64,000 bases of DNA from Campylorhamphus procurvoides (lineage: Eukaryota; Chordata; Aves; Passeriformes; Dendrocolaptidae). Positions within the stretch are counted from its first letter, which is position 1. Each line of letters opens with the position of its first letter. Shown one piece after another: positions 25,424 to 36,000 of the stretch. The notes beneath the pieces were generated by a model that was given only the letters and a program-made list of their open reading frames with translations, did no database searches and had not been told where the DNA came from. Location: NCBI GenBank assembly GCA_013396655.1, contig WBMV01001904.1, positions 310,001 to 374,000 of the forward strand, in the 5' to 3' direction. A program made the position numbers and the translations under genes.

Positions 25424-28396
25424 CATTGCTCATCTTGGGTATTGAAATACACAGTGGCCTCTTGATTTTGTGTGAGTGTCTGACGAGAAGATACAAGCAG
25501 GAAGCAGCCAGATGGTTCTGGAGGTACTTCCACCCTCCCCAAATATGTGTTGGCTGCCTGAGTCTGCACAGAGCTGAGTTTTGGTGTTACTGGTTAAACA
25601 GTAAGGTCATCCTTGTTGGTCAGTGTTAGTGGGGCAAACTGAAAGCTGTGCTCTGGCTAATTCTGTGCCTTGGCTTGAGTGGAAGATGGAGAAACCAGCT
25701 GTGTAACAGTGGTGCAAGGGCTGGCATACAAAGGATTCCACTGCCATTTATGAGCAGAGCTCACTGCTTTCCTAGAAGAGCTACAGGTCACTTTTTAATC
25801 TCTCTTCTGTAAAGGAGCCCTGCTGAGCTGTGCATGTGTTGTCATGTTTATTTGTGTGTCCTGTTCACCAACACAGCCTTGCGTGCCCAGATGTTCTCAT
25901 AGGGATGGGCTGTGCAAGTGTCACAGCCAAACAAATCCCACCCCATAGGGACTACACCACCTTTAACTTAACAAAGTTTCTCTGCCTGCCAAGCACAAAT
26001 AGCAGCTTTCTTGGGCTGCTCAGTAATTTCCAAGGCAGGTGTCTGCTGCCTGGCAAGATCCAGTGGTGATTTGTATGATGCTCACCACGGAGGGGTGTTG
26101 CATGGGCAGAGAATCAGCAGTGCCAACAGTTGTGACAGTATTTCTGTCAATCTCTCATCTAATTGCACTTGCTTCTTGCGTAAAGAACGACATTTTCACA
26201 TCACATGAGTCAAACTGACATGGTCAGAATTTGACTAGACTCAGTCAGAGGGAAATCTTGATGGAGTGGTTAATTGTACCCAGGGAAAGCTGCAAGAGTA
26301 GCTTTTCATCCAAAGGTTACGGTAGAACTGGGAAGGGTTTATTAAAGAATGGTGCTGATTTGTGGACTGATGAGCAATGAATTGTTTTCTTCATCCACAC
26401 TTACTCCTAGACAATTTGTTCACCCCCTCTCTGTTTACTTTTGGAGTGGGGTTTTTGATTATTAAATATATGGAACACAGTAGTATCTCTGTGATAGGTA
26501 CTGCTGATTTTCTAAAGTTTGAACTGAAAAGATGGAGGGAAGAGTCAGTTTAGACTGAAGATTTTCTAGCTCTTCTCGCTTAAATGAAGAAATCATTCTC
26601 CTAATCCTGGAAAAGTATTTAGTTTAATTCAGGGCTATTGTTTCAGGTGTTAACCACCATAATGAACAGATTTGAAATGAAATCCAGCTTGCTGTTTGAC
26701 TGTGTAATATTTATTTGAGCCATTTGAGAAATCTTCCAAGTGTTTATACTGGAAAACACAGGGCAGCATTTGGGAACGTGAAACATTTACCAAATTTAAA
26801 AGTAGTTGCTTTTTCTGAAACTGTCGTTCTTTTTGTAGTTTACTGAGTGATGTATTCCTCCAAAAATTCAGGAAGCTCTAGTGCCCAAAGCCTCCAACCA
26901 AGATTTTGATTCCAGTGTGATGCACAAATAGTGTGAGAAAATAGCAAAGGCAGACTTTAGGTGAGAAATGAAGACTTTTGGCCAGACTATGTGATTTTTC
27001 TCCCACAGAGAGGCAGCAGAAGCAGGAAAAAAAGAATCTTAGCAGCATCCTGGAGCAGTGACCTACTCACTGCTCAGTTCTGCCTCCAGGAGAATGGCTA
27101 ATGGGCTCAGTGATGCCACTGGGCACCTTCAGATGAGAAGGTCTCACAGCCATCACTGAGAAGATCTGCTTGAGGAACAAAAAGGAATTTTATAAACTCA
27201 ACTGTGTTGTCAGGAAGGAAAAGAAAGTTAAAGTGTAGAGTTGAAGATACTTTTTGGGGTAGATGTCTGGGAATTGCTTAAAGGTTTAGAGCATCCTTTA
27301 CCCCCTCCTCCTGAGAGTTCAGGAAATGGGGTTTTCTCCTCAAAGACAACCAGTATGTTGGTGGTGGTGATGTTACAGAAATGATGCCAAAGAAATTTTC
27401 TCTCCTGCTTTTTGGGGTTGGAAATGTGTGGGACAAAGAGATCTGGTGGTGTTTACAAGGGTTAATTGGTTGCAACTGGGATTTCTCAAGAAGGGTTGCT
27501 GTTTTGGGAACATTCACTGGGGAAGGAGATCATGGCTCCAGAGAGAGAAACAGATGCATTCCCTTGCCTCAGAATATCACACTGTCTAGAGAGTTAGTGC
27601 ACCTGTTATTTTTGTGGGATTTTATATATTTTAAACAAAAATACTCATCCCAAAACCACAGTGGCACTCCTCCCCTCCCTGCCATTACAATCTGAAAATG
27701 TTAAAAAATCTCCAGATTCCCAGATGGCAAAATAACATCCTGGCTAGTTCTCTCCTCACTGCATGTTGTTAATTTATTTGTTGTTCTAACCCAGTTATTT
27801 TTCCTTTTTCCTCTCTTTGGATGCCACAATTCTTTTGGTCCTTCAAAAGTAAAGAATAAAGCCCTTCAATCTCAAATCTGAATAAAGGGGAAGTCCAGGC
27901 CACTGCAGGGTGGGAGACAGATGTTGTAGGAAGTGCAATCCCACCTCTTGGAACCCAGTGTAAGCACCATGTCCAATCTAAAGCAGTGAACACAAGCTGT
28001 AAACAGTTCATTTCGTGATCTATTTCTTTCTGTCAAAGCTTTACTGTCTTTGCCTTCTGTTTTTTGCATTCATCTCTGCTACTGCCATATAGATTTATCT
28101 TCTTTTACTCCCTTAAATGTCAGTTTTCTATTTGTGTCTGAATCTGTGATCCTATATGATCCTTCTTAGCAAGTTCTGGACACATTTGGAGGATTTCCTT
28201 ATATCCTGATGCAGCAAGTCAGAAAGGCTGGTTAGGTCTCAGCTGCTCTCCAGCATGTCCCAGAGTGCAGAACTTCACCCAGTTCCCACTGCACTGACCT
28301 TTGATTTCCCAAAAGATGACCAACCATCTGGGCAGCTCCCTCCAAAATTCTTCTCATCTTTCTCCTTTTCCAGACCCTTCTCATCCTGTTCCATGC

Positions 28397-28404
28397 TGAC
28401 GTCA
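28397..28404. promoter_or_regulatory. Consensus CRE octamer TGACGTCA
   Basis: The full palindromic cAMP-response element lies 1.24 kb upstream of the alpha ATG. CREB-family factors bind this motif. CRHR2 signals through Gs and cAMP, so feedback would make sense, but one octamer in 64 kb is close to chance expectation and its function is inference. Confidence 0.35.
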
Positions 28405-28751
28405 GTTTGTCAAGCCCTTTGCTCTTTCCTTTCTCCCCACATCATGGTTTTCTTGTTTAGAGCCCTCTCCTCTTTCTCCTGGATCAGTCTGCATGCTCAT
28501 CTTTTTTGAAAACCTCACTCCCTCCTACCACTGGAAGATGGGAGAGTGGCCTGTCTTTTCTTCCTTGTCCCCTGAATGATCCATTCCTTGCTCCCAAGCT
28601 CTCCTCTGCTCTCTGTGCCTTGTCCTGCCCTCCTGTCCAGCCCATCCCATCTGTGTGAGTGGCTCAGAGATGTGCTGCCCCTGTGCCTTCTCCCAGGCTG
28701 GGTTCCCAGCCCTCTCTACCCTCCCCACCCTGTCCCTTCTGTGGGTCATTG

Positions 28752-28908
28752 CTCCAGATTCCTTTGTTCCAGAGCAGGCTGGATGGGACTTGGAGCAACC
28801 TGGTCTAGTGGAAGTTGTCCCTGCCCATGGTAGGGCGTCGGAACTGTGTGATCTTTAAGGTCCCTTCCAACCCTAGATTGTGTGATTACTCCAGATTCCT
28901 TTCTTCCA
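28752..28908 (+). mobile_element. CR1 LINE 3' end in sense orientation, flanked by a 20-bp duplication
   Basis: The body (28772-28888) reads in the CR1 sense direction: CAGGCTGGATGGGACTTGGA, 'gcaacctggtctagtggaag', 'gatctttaaggtcccttccaaccc', ending ATTGTGTGATTA. It is 5'-truncated to about 117 bases. The flanks at 28752-28771 and 28889-28908 are a direct repeat, CTCCAGATTCCTTTGTTCCA against the same with one G-to-C change. This looks like a target-site duplication. The insertion is about 0.75 kb upstream of the alpha start codon. Confidence 0.92.
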
Positions 28909-29218
28909 AAGCCTCCCTTCTATCAGACCATCTCCCTCATCCCACCTTTTATTCTTTCTCCTCTTTCTCAAGGCCTGCACAAGATCCCACACAGCAGCTA
29001 CTGGGCTGGGTCCCGTCTTTTCCCTCCCTGCCCAAGCATCTCTGTTCATCCTCAGCTCCACTCAGCAGTAAAGGCAGGAACTGCTTCGCTCCACAAAAAG
29101 CCAGAGCAGTTTCATCCCTCTGATGGCTTTTCCTGTTCTCCCTGGCTTTAATTTGCGAGAGAGCGTTTTTGCAAAACTGCTCATCCCCGGAGCTGACAAT
29201 AAAACTGTCTCTGTGCCT

Positions 29219-29277
29219 CTGTGTGTGTGAGAGGGAGGGAGAGAGAGCAAAGAGGGAGCAGAGGGAGGGAGACACAG
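29219..29277. repeat. GT/GA-rich tract next to the proximal promoter
   Basis: GTGTGTGTGAGAGGGAGGGA is followed by further GAGAG and GAGGGAG units. It is a polypurine tract, about 120 bases upstream of the TTTAAA box. Confidence 0.85.
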
Positions 29278-29299
29278 CAACACAACAGTCTGGCAAAGT

Positions 29300-29520
29300 G
29301 AGGCGGCATCCGAGCGCTGCGATTCCAAGGATGCTGGCGAAGAGACGAGCCCCTCTCTCCGGGCTCAGCCTGATCCCATTGGTTCCTGAGCCGCTGTTTT
29401 AAAGCAGAGGAGAGCTCGGAGGGCTGAACTGCACAGCCAGACGCAGATCCTGAGCCAAGTTGTCAGCGCGCTGCGAGGAAGAGGCTCGCACACACGAGAC
29501 TGCAGGGTGTCCGCAGCTTG
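29300..29520 (+). promoter_or_regulatory. CRHR2: Putative proximal (alpha) CRHR2 promoter, CpG-rich
   Basis: I count about 16 CpG dinucleotides between 29300 and 29515, far more than in the surrounding DNA. An inverted CCAAT box (ATTGG, 29378-29382) lies 15 bases before a TATA-like TTTAAA (29398-29403). A start site about 25-30 bases downstream, near 29430, would give a 5' UTR of about 210 bases. The position is what one expects for a promoter feeding the coding exon at 29638. The start site itself is inference. Confidence 0.55.
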
Positions 29521-29532
29521 ATGTGCCTTTAG
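29521..29532 (+). promoter_or_regulatory. Minimal upstream ORF in the alpha 5' leader
   Basis: ATG TGC CTT TAG encodes a three-residue peptide and stops 105 bases before the CRHR2 start codon. Short uORFs like this can lower translation or allow reinitiation. Whether it is in the mRNA depends on the real start site. Confidence 0.5.
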
Positions 29533-29537
29533 TTCCA

Positions 29538-29606
29538 GAAAGAAAGAAAGGAGAGGACACACAAGAAAAAAAGGAAAAAATAAAACCAGAAAAAGGGGAA
29601 GGAGCC
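29538..29606. repeat. Polypurine tract in the 5' leader
   Basis: AGAAAGAAAGAAAGGAGAGG, followed by A-rich runs and AAAAAGGGGAAGGAG, is almost all purine. It lies between the uORF and the start codon. Confidence 0.8.
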
Positions 29607-29637
29607 TCATCCAGTCCAGCAGTCCCCGGGGGGAATA

Positions 29638-29755
29638 ATGGATGTGACCATATCTCAGTTCATCTTAGAAGAATTTGATGTCAACTGCAGCCTCCTGGAT
29701 CGCTTACAAGAGACTTTTTTAGAGAGTTCCTCAATCCCTTTCCTGGGCTTTGATG
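29638..29755 (+). CDS. CRHR2: CRHR2 proximal first coding exon (alpha-type)
   Basis: The exon encodes the N-terminus of corticotropin-releasing hormone receptor 2, a Gs-coupled class B receptor for urocortins at the plasma membrane. It codes for 39 residues plus the first base of Gly40, beginning MDVTISQFILEEFDVNCSLL. The ATG has A at -3 and G at +4, a strong Kozak context. Asn16-Cys17-Ser18 matches the NCS site of the human alpha form (Cys14 there pairs with Cys50); here Cys17 should pair with Cys53 in exon 2. There is no basic N-region or continuous hydrophobic core, so no ordinary cleavable signal peptide is apparent. This fits the known uncleaved pseudo signal peptide of mammalian CRHR2-alpha. 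The donor GATG|GTAGGA is in phase 1, and the intron that follows is only 145 bases. If retained, that intron meets an in-frame stop (TAG) after 15 codons. Confidence 0.9.
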
Positions 29756-29900
29756 GTAGGAAACGTTACCTGGTGCAGGGCTCGGAGAAGCTTTAGGAGT
29801 GCTGGGATTCGGTTTGTTTTGTGATGCAAAGTGTGTCGCTTTTGTGCTTTCTCAGCTGCTTCTCTTTCCCTTTCTTTCTCCTTTTTTTTTAACACCAAAG
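29756..29900 (+). other. CRHR2: CRHR2 alpha intron 1 (145 bp)
   Basis: The intron has GTAGGA at the 5' end, a long pyrimidine stretch (CTTCTCTTTCCCTTTCTTTC and a T-run at 29882-29890) and acceptor AACACCAAAG at the 3' end. The acceptor at 29899-29900 would serve both first exons. Confidence 0.88.
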
Positions 29901-30020
29901 GTCCCTACTGCAATGCCACCACGGATCAGATCGGGACCTGCTGGCCCAGAACCTCTGCGGGGGAACTGGTGGAGAGACCCTGCCCAGAGTTCTTCAATGG
30001 GATCAAATACAACACCACGA
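29901..30020 (+). CDS. CRHR2: CRHR2 exon 2, extracellular hormone-binding domain (part)
   Basis: This common exon of 120 bases encodes Gly40 (split) to Thr79 in alpha numbering, plus one base of the next codon. It contains [16 protein letters not shown], then [15 protein letters not shown] and IKYNTT. These are the hallmark residues of the CRF-receptor extracellular domain: Cys43, Cys53 and Cys67 of the three conserved disulfides, the Trp-Pro of the hormone-receptor fold, and N-glycosylation sites at Asn44 and Asn77. [10 protein letters not shown] and LVERPCPE are closer to CRHR2 than to CRHR1 (human CRHR1 has VVRPCPAFFYGVRYNTT here). Donor ACGA|GTAAGT is strong; entry and exit are both phase 1. 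The expected next residues (RNAYRECLENG in mammals) are not found in the remaining 34 kb, so the exon's partner lies outside the window. Confidence 0.96.
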
Positions 30021-33000
30021 GTAAGTACGAACTCCTTTCTTTCCTCCTCCCGCAGATCTGCTGTTGAGAAGGTGCCTGGGGAGAGACAAAATATATTTTC
30101 CATTAAAAAAAAAAGAAATAGAAAAAAATGTTTAAAAAAAATTGTTTGCCTGGGAATCAACATTTCCTTCACATTCCAGCCTGTCTGTTCAAAATTCCTG
30201 CCTGGAATGATGCAGATTTCTCAAAAGCACAGACTTGTGGACACTGTTTCCATGTTAGTAAAGTGTATTTAGGTAGATTTGGGAAAAAAACACCCTCTGC
30301 AGTCTAAGGAGGTTATGTTGTGCTGTGTGTGTTTGTGCATGTGTAGCTAAGTATAGCTCCATGTATTTGTAGCAGTGCTCCATCCAGCTGGATAATTAAA
30401 GATCCTCTGGCTCGTGAAGTACTTTGGCTTCACACCTAAAAACTGTATTTTGGAAGGACTGTCCCTTTTGGAGGCTGTTTGTGGGAACAGGGGGACAAGC
30501 CAGGCTGGAAGTTGCATGGAGAAAACAGAAGGCAGAGATCTGTGTAGTAACTTCATCAGCGACTGGCTGGTGAGACTGGAGTGGCTGCACCAGCTCTGCA
30601 AGAGAAACAGCAGAGGAAATTAGGAGACAAATAATATCCAGAGCACGGGAGCAAGGGGGCTCCCTAGAAATCTCCTGGAACTGATGCTTTATTCTTCGAG
30701 GTAAACAATCACGATGACTCACTAAAAATTTATTATTCGGGCTGTCAGACCAAGGCACTCATTTCCTTTTCCTTGTCTGTTAATATTGTTTGGACCTTTC
30801 ATCAAGACTTTTTAACATACTAGTTCCAGCTATGTGTACCCACTTGTTTGCCACTGATTTTTTTCATACTACTCATTGTGCTTTTGACTGTAGGGTCATT
30901 TCATTCTGTGTTGGGTGTTGGTGATCTAATTTGCAGGTACTGTTCATTTTGTGGGGTGAGCATTCTCACTGTGTCCCATAAAAGAATGACCCTGGCACTT
31001 TAGATCTGATTTTGTTAACTTGTTGAGGGTGAATTTATTCTTTGCCCAGCTGTAGGTGTCAGGGGTCAGATAAGTAGCCAAAAGTTTGGTGTGTTTGCTG
31101 TGTGAAACAGAGCCCTCTGCCAAGATTTGTTCTTGGGGACCACCTTCTGTCCTGCGAGGCTTTGAGCAGAATAAGGAGGTAACGTCAGAGAACTGCAAAA
31201 TCATCCTCGAGCCCTCTGTTCTCTGACCTGTGCTCTTGGCAATAAAACAGGTGGAAACATGGGAAGGGCTGGGTGATGCTGTCCTTGCTTAGAGCAGGTA
31301 CTTCACTACCTTTCCAAGCCTCATTGAGACCAGAAGAAAATTTGTGAGGATTAAGGGCAGCTCAGACAAGAGCAAGTGTATCAGAACAGACCCTAAAAGA
31401 ACAGCCACAGAAAAGGTACCTCAAAGAACTGTGGCTTTTTTTTTTCTTTTCCATTTCCTTTTTTTGATGGGGAATGTCAGTATTTCTTTTGCCTTATTTT
31501 TGTTTCTCCAAAAGGCAAGAAAAAAGAATATATTATGGAGGATTCATTGTTTATATCATAAACACAGTGAAGTGAAATTAAGTGGAAGAAAAGAAAGTGC
31601 TGAATATCACGATTTATTTTTATAAATAAACTCTGTTAATACTTCCATTAGTTCATCAGTGACCTCATTTAAAGTTCCTCCCTGCTCCTCTCCTCAGTGG
31701 CAGGTAATGCTTTTATTGCAGTGCTAATATGTTTTCTTAAATTCCCTCCTCTTAAAACAATAGCATGATAATTAAATTAAAGACTGATGAGAATATGTCA
31801 TTGAAATGCTGAAGCATTTTTTTGTCGTGGTCTGGGGAAATGGACATTTTTCTCCTTCTGTTCATGTGTGGTGCCCAGGTTCAGTAGAGTATGTAGTGCA
31901 ATAAAACTAAAATACACTGAAGCCACTGTGGCCACTTACAGTTGATCTTAGACCCTTCCCCATGTGTAGTTCCTCCAAGTTATAGCTCAGAAAACAAAGA
32001 GAAGGCTGCCAAAATTTGGTCAGCTTGTACCATCAGCAGCTTCTTGGGAGATGGGAGTTGGTGGTTAAGGCTGGGAAAGCATCAGGACAGCAGGGTAAGG
32101 TTCAGATACAGAGGTGCAATCTCTTGGGGGATTTGAAAGATGTAATTGGTACATGCAGAATACGACCAGAGTTTTGGGAATGTCACATATGACTACTTGC
32201 ATGATTTCACCAAGTCACTCTGTGGGTGATGAGAGGGCCATTTGTAATGAGGCTCATTGTGGTGAAAATCTTCACTGTGAGCACTGTGCAGAAGATAAAA
32301 TAAGCACAGACAACTGATAAAAGGCAGGAAATGGATCTTGCAAATCTCAGAGCTGAATAATACAGCTCAAAATGAAGGTCTGATCAGGAGATGGGTTGGA
32401 TCAACGTAAGATTTCTCCCTAGGACATGTAGTACAGTTTTCTCCTGTTTTGTTTTGCATTTTGATGAGGCAGAGGGAGAGATGGTGGTGTGTATTGTACT
32501 GGGTATTTTGGAGAGCAAAATCAGAGAAACTTCAAAAAAGCACCTTGCAGTGCCTTTCTTCTACTAAGGGCTTCTCCAGCTCCAGGTTATAACTCAGCTG
32601 GTCAAATGGCATCCTGTGTTTGTGAGCTGCCACCTTTTAGGAACTGCAGCATGTCTTTACATGGATTTTGTACATCTGTGAGTGTATTTCTCATTTGAAT
32701 GTGGATAGGAATTTTGGATACATTTCAGTGATTGCTTTTTTGGTTGTAGAAATTCAGCTCTCAAAGAATCCAAGTTCCCACCAACTTCCTAAAAGTAGCT
32801 CATCAGCTGGAGGGAATGAATGCAGTAGCACTCCCTGTAAAGGAAAGCTCTTGCATTGTAGACACCAGTAAATCCAGACTGGGAAGTGCCCAGACTGGAT
32901 GAAAAGCTTGTACCAGATTCAGTGAAGCACAAGATGCCAATCCATGGCAAAGTTTTGGTCCTCACGGGGCTATTTCTGCACCTTATTGTAGTCTCTGTGC

Positions 33001-36000
33001 ATGCAGTGTGTGGAATTCCAGACAAAATGGGACAAGCAGGTTCCTCCACAGATCAGCTCATCAAAGGCTTTGGGTGGACCTGCCCTGGCTTCGTGTCCAT
33101 CTCATCACCTCTCGTGCTTTGATGTTTCCTCTAACTCAGAACCCCCTGAGTGCTTGGATGGGGAAAGCTATCAAACCCTGCAATATGCCACCAAAATTTA
33201 ATGAAAGAGGCAAAAAAACTTGAGAATAAGAACTTCTGCTAAAAAAAAAAACCCTCCTGTTTGCCACTCTAGAATAAACTGTTTTCATAAAATATTTCCA
33301 TTCCAACTGCAAGAAGTTCCCGTGGTGATTTTGTGCCTGTGTTTCTGTGTGTCTCTTGGGAACTGCTGAGTGACTCAGATAAGTTTCAGCTGGATTCGTA
33401 AAACTGAGTCTGTCAGTCTGTGAGTATTTCTCATCCCCGACACTGTTATTTTGGTGATTGTTTTTCCCCTCCCTCTTTATTTGGAAACAAAGTCATGTTG
33501 ACAAATCACGCTCTGGTTACCTTGCAGTATGATATGTAAATATAGACAAAATGCTCTTTGTCCCAGGATCTGAAAATTACATCATCCAGTTACAACTTGC
33601 AATTTTGTAGAAAAGCTTATCAATTATTCTCAAAGGGAAAAAAAAGATTTAAAAAAAAAACAGGAAAAAATGTCTGTTGGTGCAATGTGTGACTGTGCAT
33701 TTGTCTCTACTCAGGTTCTATATTTAGCTAAAAATGACAATAACATTACTGCCCTCTAGATGTGTTTATGCTTTGACAGTGTGAAGCTTTTATTCTTGTT
33801 TTAGGAAACATATTAATTAACGTATTAGGGTATCCTGAAGCTTGATTAATTCAGCAAATGGGCTGTAATGAGTCTGTTTTTGCTGCTTGCTAAAATGTGG
33901 TCATACATGAAACATGTTACAAGCTAAAGTATGTCTACGTTAGCTCTTTCCCTCCAAACTGCACTTTGCAATGGGAAAATCCAGAATTAAATGTTCACCT
34001 GATGGACAAAAAGGGTTGACTTTTGTAGCCTCCAAGGTCTGATTTGGGTCTACAACACCTGGTGCAGCAGAGGGGCTGAGACCCCTTCTTTTTCTGTGCT
34101 GGTTGCAGGCAGGAGCTGGGACCATTGGAAAGTCTTTGTCTTGAGGATTAATATGCACAAATCTGGGTATTTCCAGGTAGATATCAACAGCTAATTCAAA
34201 TATTTAAGCCCTAACACAAGTTAGTGGAGCTCTAATTAGAACAAAGCCTAAAGGATTACTCAGCTCACCCCAAATGGACAGCTCAGTTCAGCAGCTCCTG
34301 CAGAAGTTCTGGTGCTGTTTGATATGGCCAGGGATAATTTGCCTGATATCTAGTTCATGTTTCAAGGGCCCAGGCCTTGTGTAAACTTGGTTTTATCTTC
34401 CAGGCCACATAGGTGTTGCAGATGCTCAGTGACAAATGATCAGATGCCCATGTTCAGACAAGTGGGTGTCTGTTGAGCTGAACTGACCCCACACCTGGGG
34501 ATTGAGATCAGATGCTTCTGTGATCAACAGGAACAAAAGGTCTCTATAGCTCTAAGTCCCTCTCTGCAAATCCCCCCCTCTCTCTCTCTCAGTGCAGGAA
34601 AGCTTTTTGACTGAAATAGCCACTTCAGATGAGTGTTTTGGGTATTGCAAAAAGCATCCTCACCTTCCCCAGGGACTGTGCTGCTGAAAACAGGCACATA
34701 AGCACTGCTAACCTTGCACTGATGGGGATTTTGTGCCTCCTCCCCTGCCCCTTGTTCTGAGGGTGGGAGCACCACCTTGTCCTGGGCCCTATAACCAGCT
34801 GCCTGTTGAGAATGATTCCAGGGGGTTGGTGGCTTAATTGTTGATGTGAATGGACATGGGAGAAAGAGCCACTGGCACAAGTATCACAGTTCTACCTGTG
34901 GACATGTCAGTTCATTGTTGTCCTGTCTGCAACAGAGGGAAATAATCTTTTCTATGCTGAGGGAAGAGTGAAGAAGTGAATTAATAGCTCTTCTGATTCG
35001 CATCTCTCCTCTTTTGAAAGGGTTTAAAGAGATGATTTAATTTTTAAAAGAGCAAAAGAGCTAATTTTCACAGGTTAAACAACCGTTCTTTTGTGGAGAT
35101 CTAACCTCTGCTGCTTTTCCTTCTGAGTAATTTTTGTTCAAGGATCTTCTAGAGTGGTGGCTTCAGCCTGCATATAAAACATGAGCCTTGCCAGGAAATC
35201 TCTGGTCACAGAGTCTTGTTCATACTGTGTGGGTAAGACCTGTCCTGATAATTACAGAAATGGGCACTTTTATACCTGGCTGGCCTAGGGACTCAATTAA
35301 CATTTTCACTTGTATTTTATCTCATGTGTTTTAGTGCCTTGAGAACTTCTGCTGATCACATTTTCATGACTTACTTTTCCCCCAGGGGTTATTCTGGCTT
35401 GATTTCTAAAGGGTGCATTTTTGAAAGCCAAGTCCTGTAAAAGACAGAGAACTCTTAAGTTCTGGTGGCCTTTCGTCTTTATTGGAGAGAAATAAAATGC
35501 TCATCATGGGCATGCATTTGTGTTTTCAGACTGAAAAACATACTGTGAAACCCTGAAACTATTTCCACCTCATCCCTTTTCTGTATCCTTATTAGATATC
35601 CAGAAGGCGTTTATCCCACTGTTCAATGACAGATGGATATTTGGGATAAGGAGAAATGTTTTGTAGCCAATTTTAATTATGAACTCACTGGAAAAAGAAT
35701 GTAAAAAATAAATAAAAATAAAAATAGTCTTCAGCCTTGCAGTAGCCAAGTTTGAGCCATTCACGGGTGACCAACACAGTATTTTCATCTAGGGAGTCGA
35801 GAGTACATGAAAGTTAAAGGAAGGCGACAGATGAGAAATGAAACAAATACAGCAGCGGAAAAAAAGAAGTCCAGAATTAGAGTTCTGGGGGAGGAAATAA
35901 AACATCATTTTTAAGCTCGTAAAGCTTCTCTCTGAGGAGATCAAATCTGCAGTTGATTAGGTCAGCTTGTCTCCAATATAGCACTGTATCCAGAGGAAGA

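Larger units (their letters stand above)
17901..28751. other. Gene-free intronic sequence, about 10.8 kb
   Basis: This is the longest stretch in the beta-transcript intron without a recognised transposon. It holds a short A/ATT tract at 19673-19696, a pair of identical 24-base segments at 24660-24683 and 24824-24847, a pyrimidine tract at 25382-25423 and a CRE octamer at 28397. Open frames are short and unlike known proteins. Base composition shifts to more pyrimidine-rich and GC-rich from about 28250 toward the proximal promoter. Confidence 0.6.

Noticed and set aside
1..29000. Exons of CRHR2's usual neighbours (INMT, MINDY4) on the - strand
   Set aside because: I looked for familiar motifs of the neighbouring genes known from mammals and saw none; they are probably left of the window.
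33141..33201. Possible CRHR2 exon 3 because of 'ECLDGES'
   Set aside because: Only ECL matches; the residues after it (YQTLQYATKI) do not resemble the ENGTWASKINY region, and no suitable donor follows.
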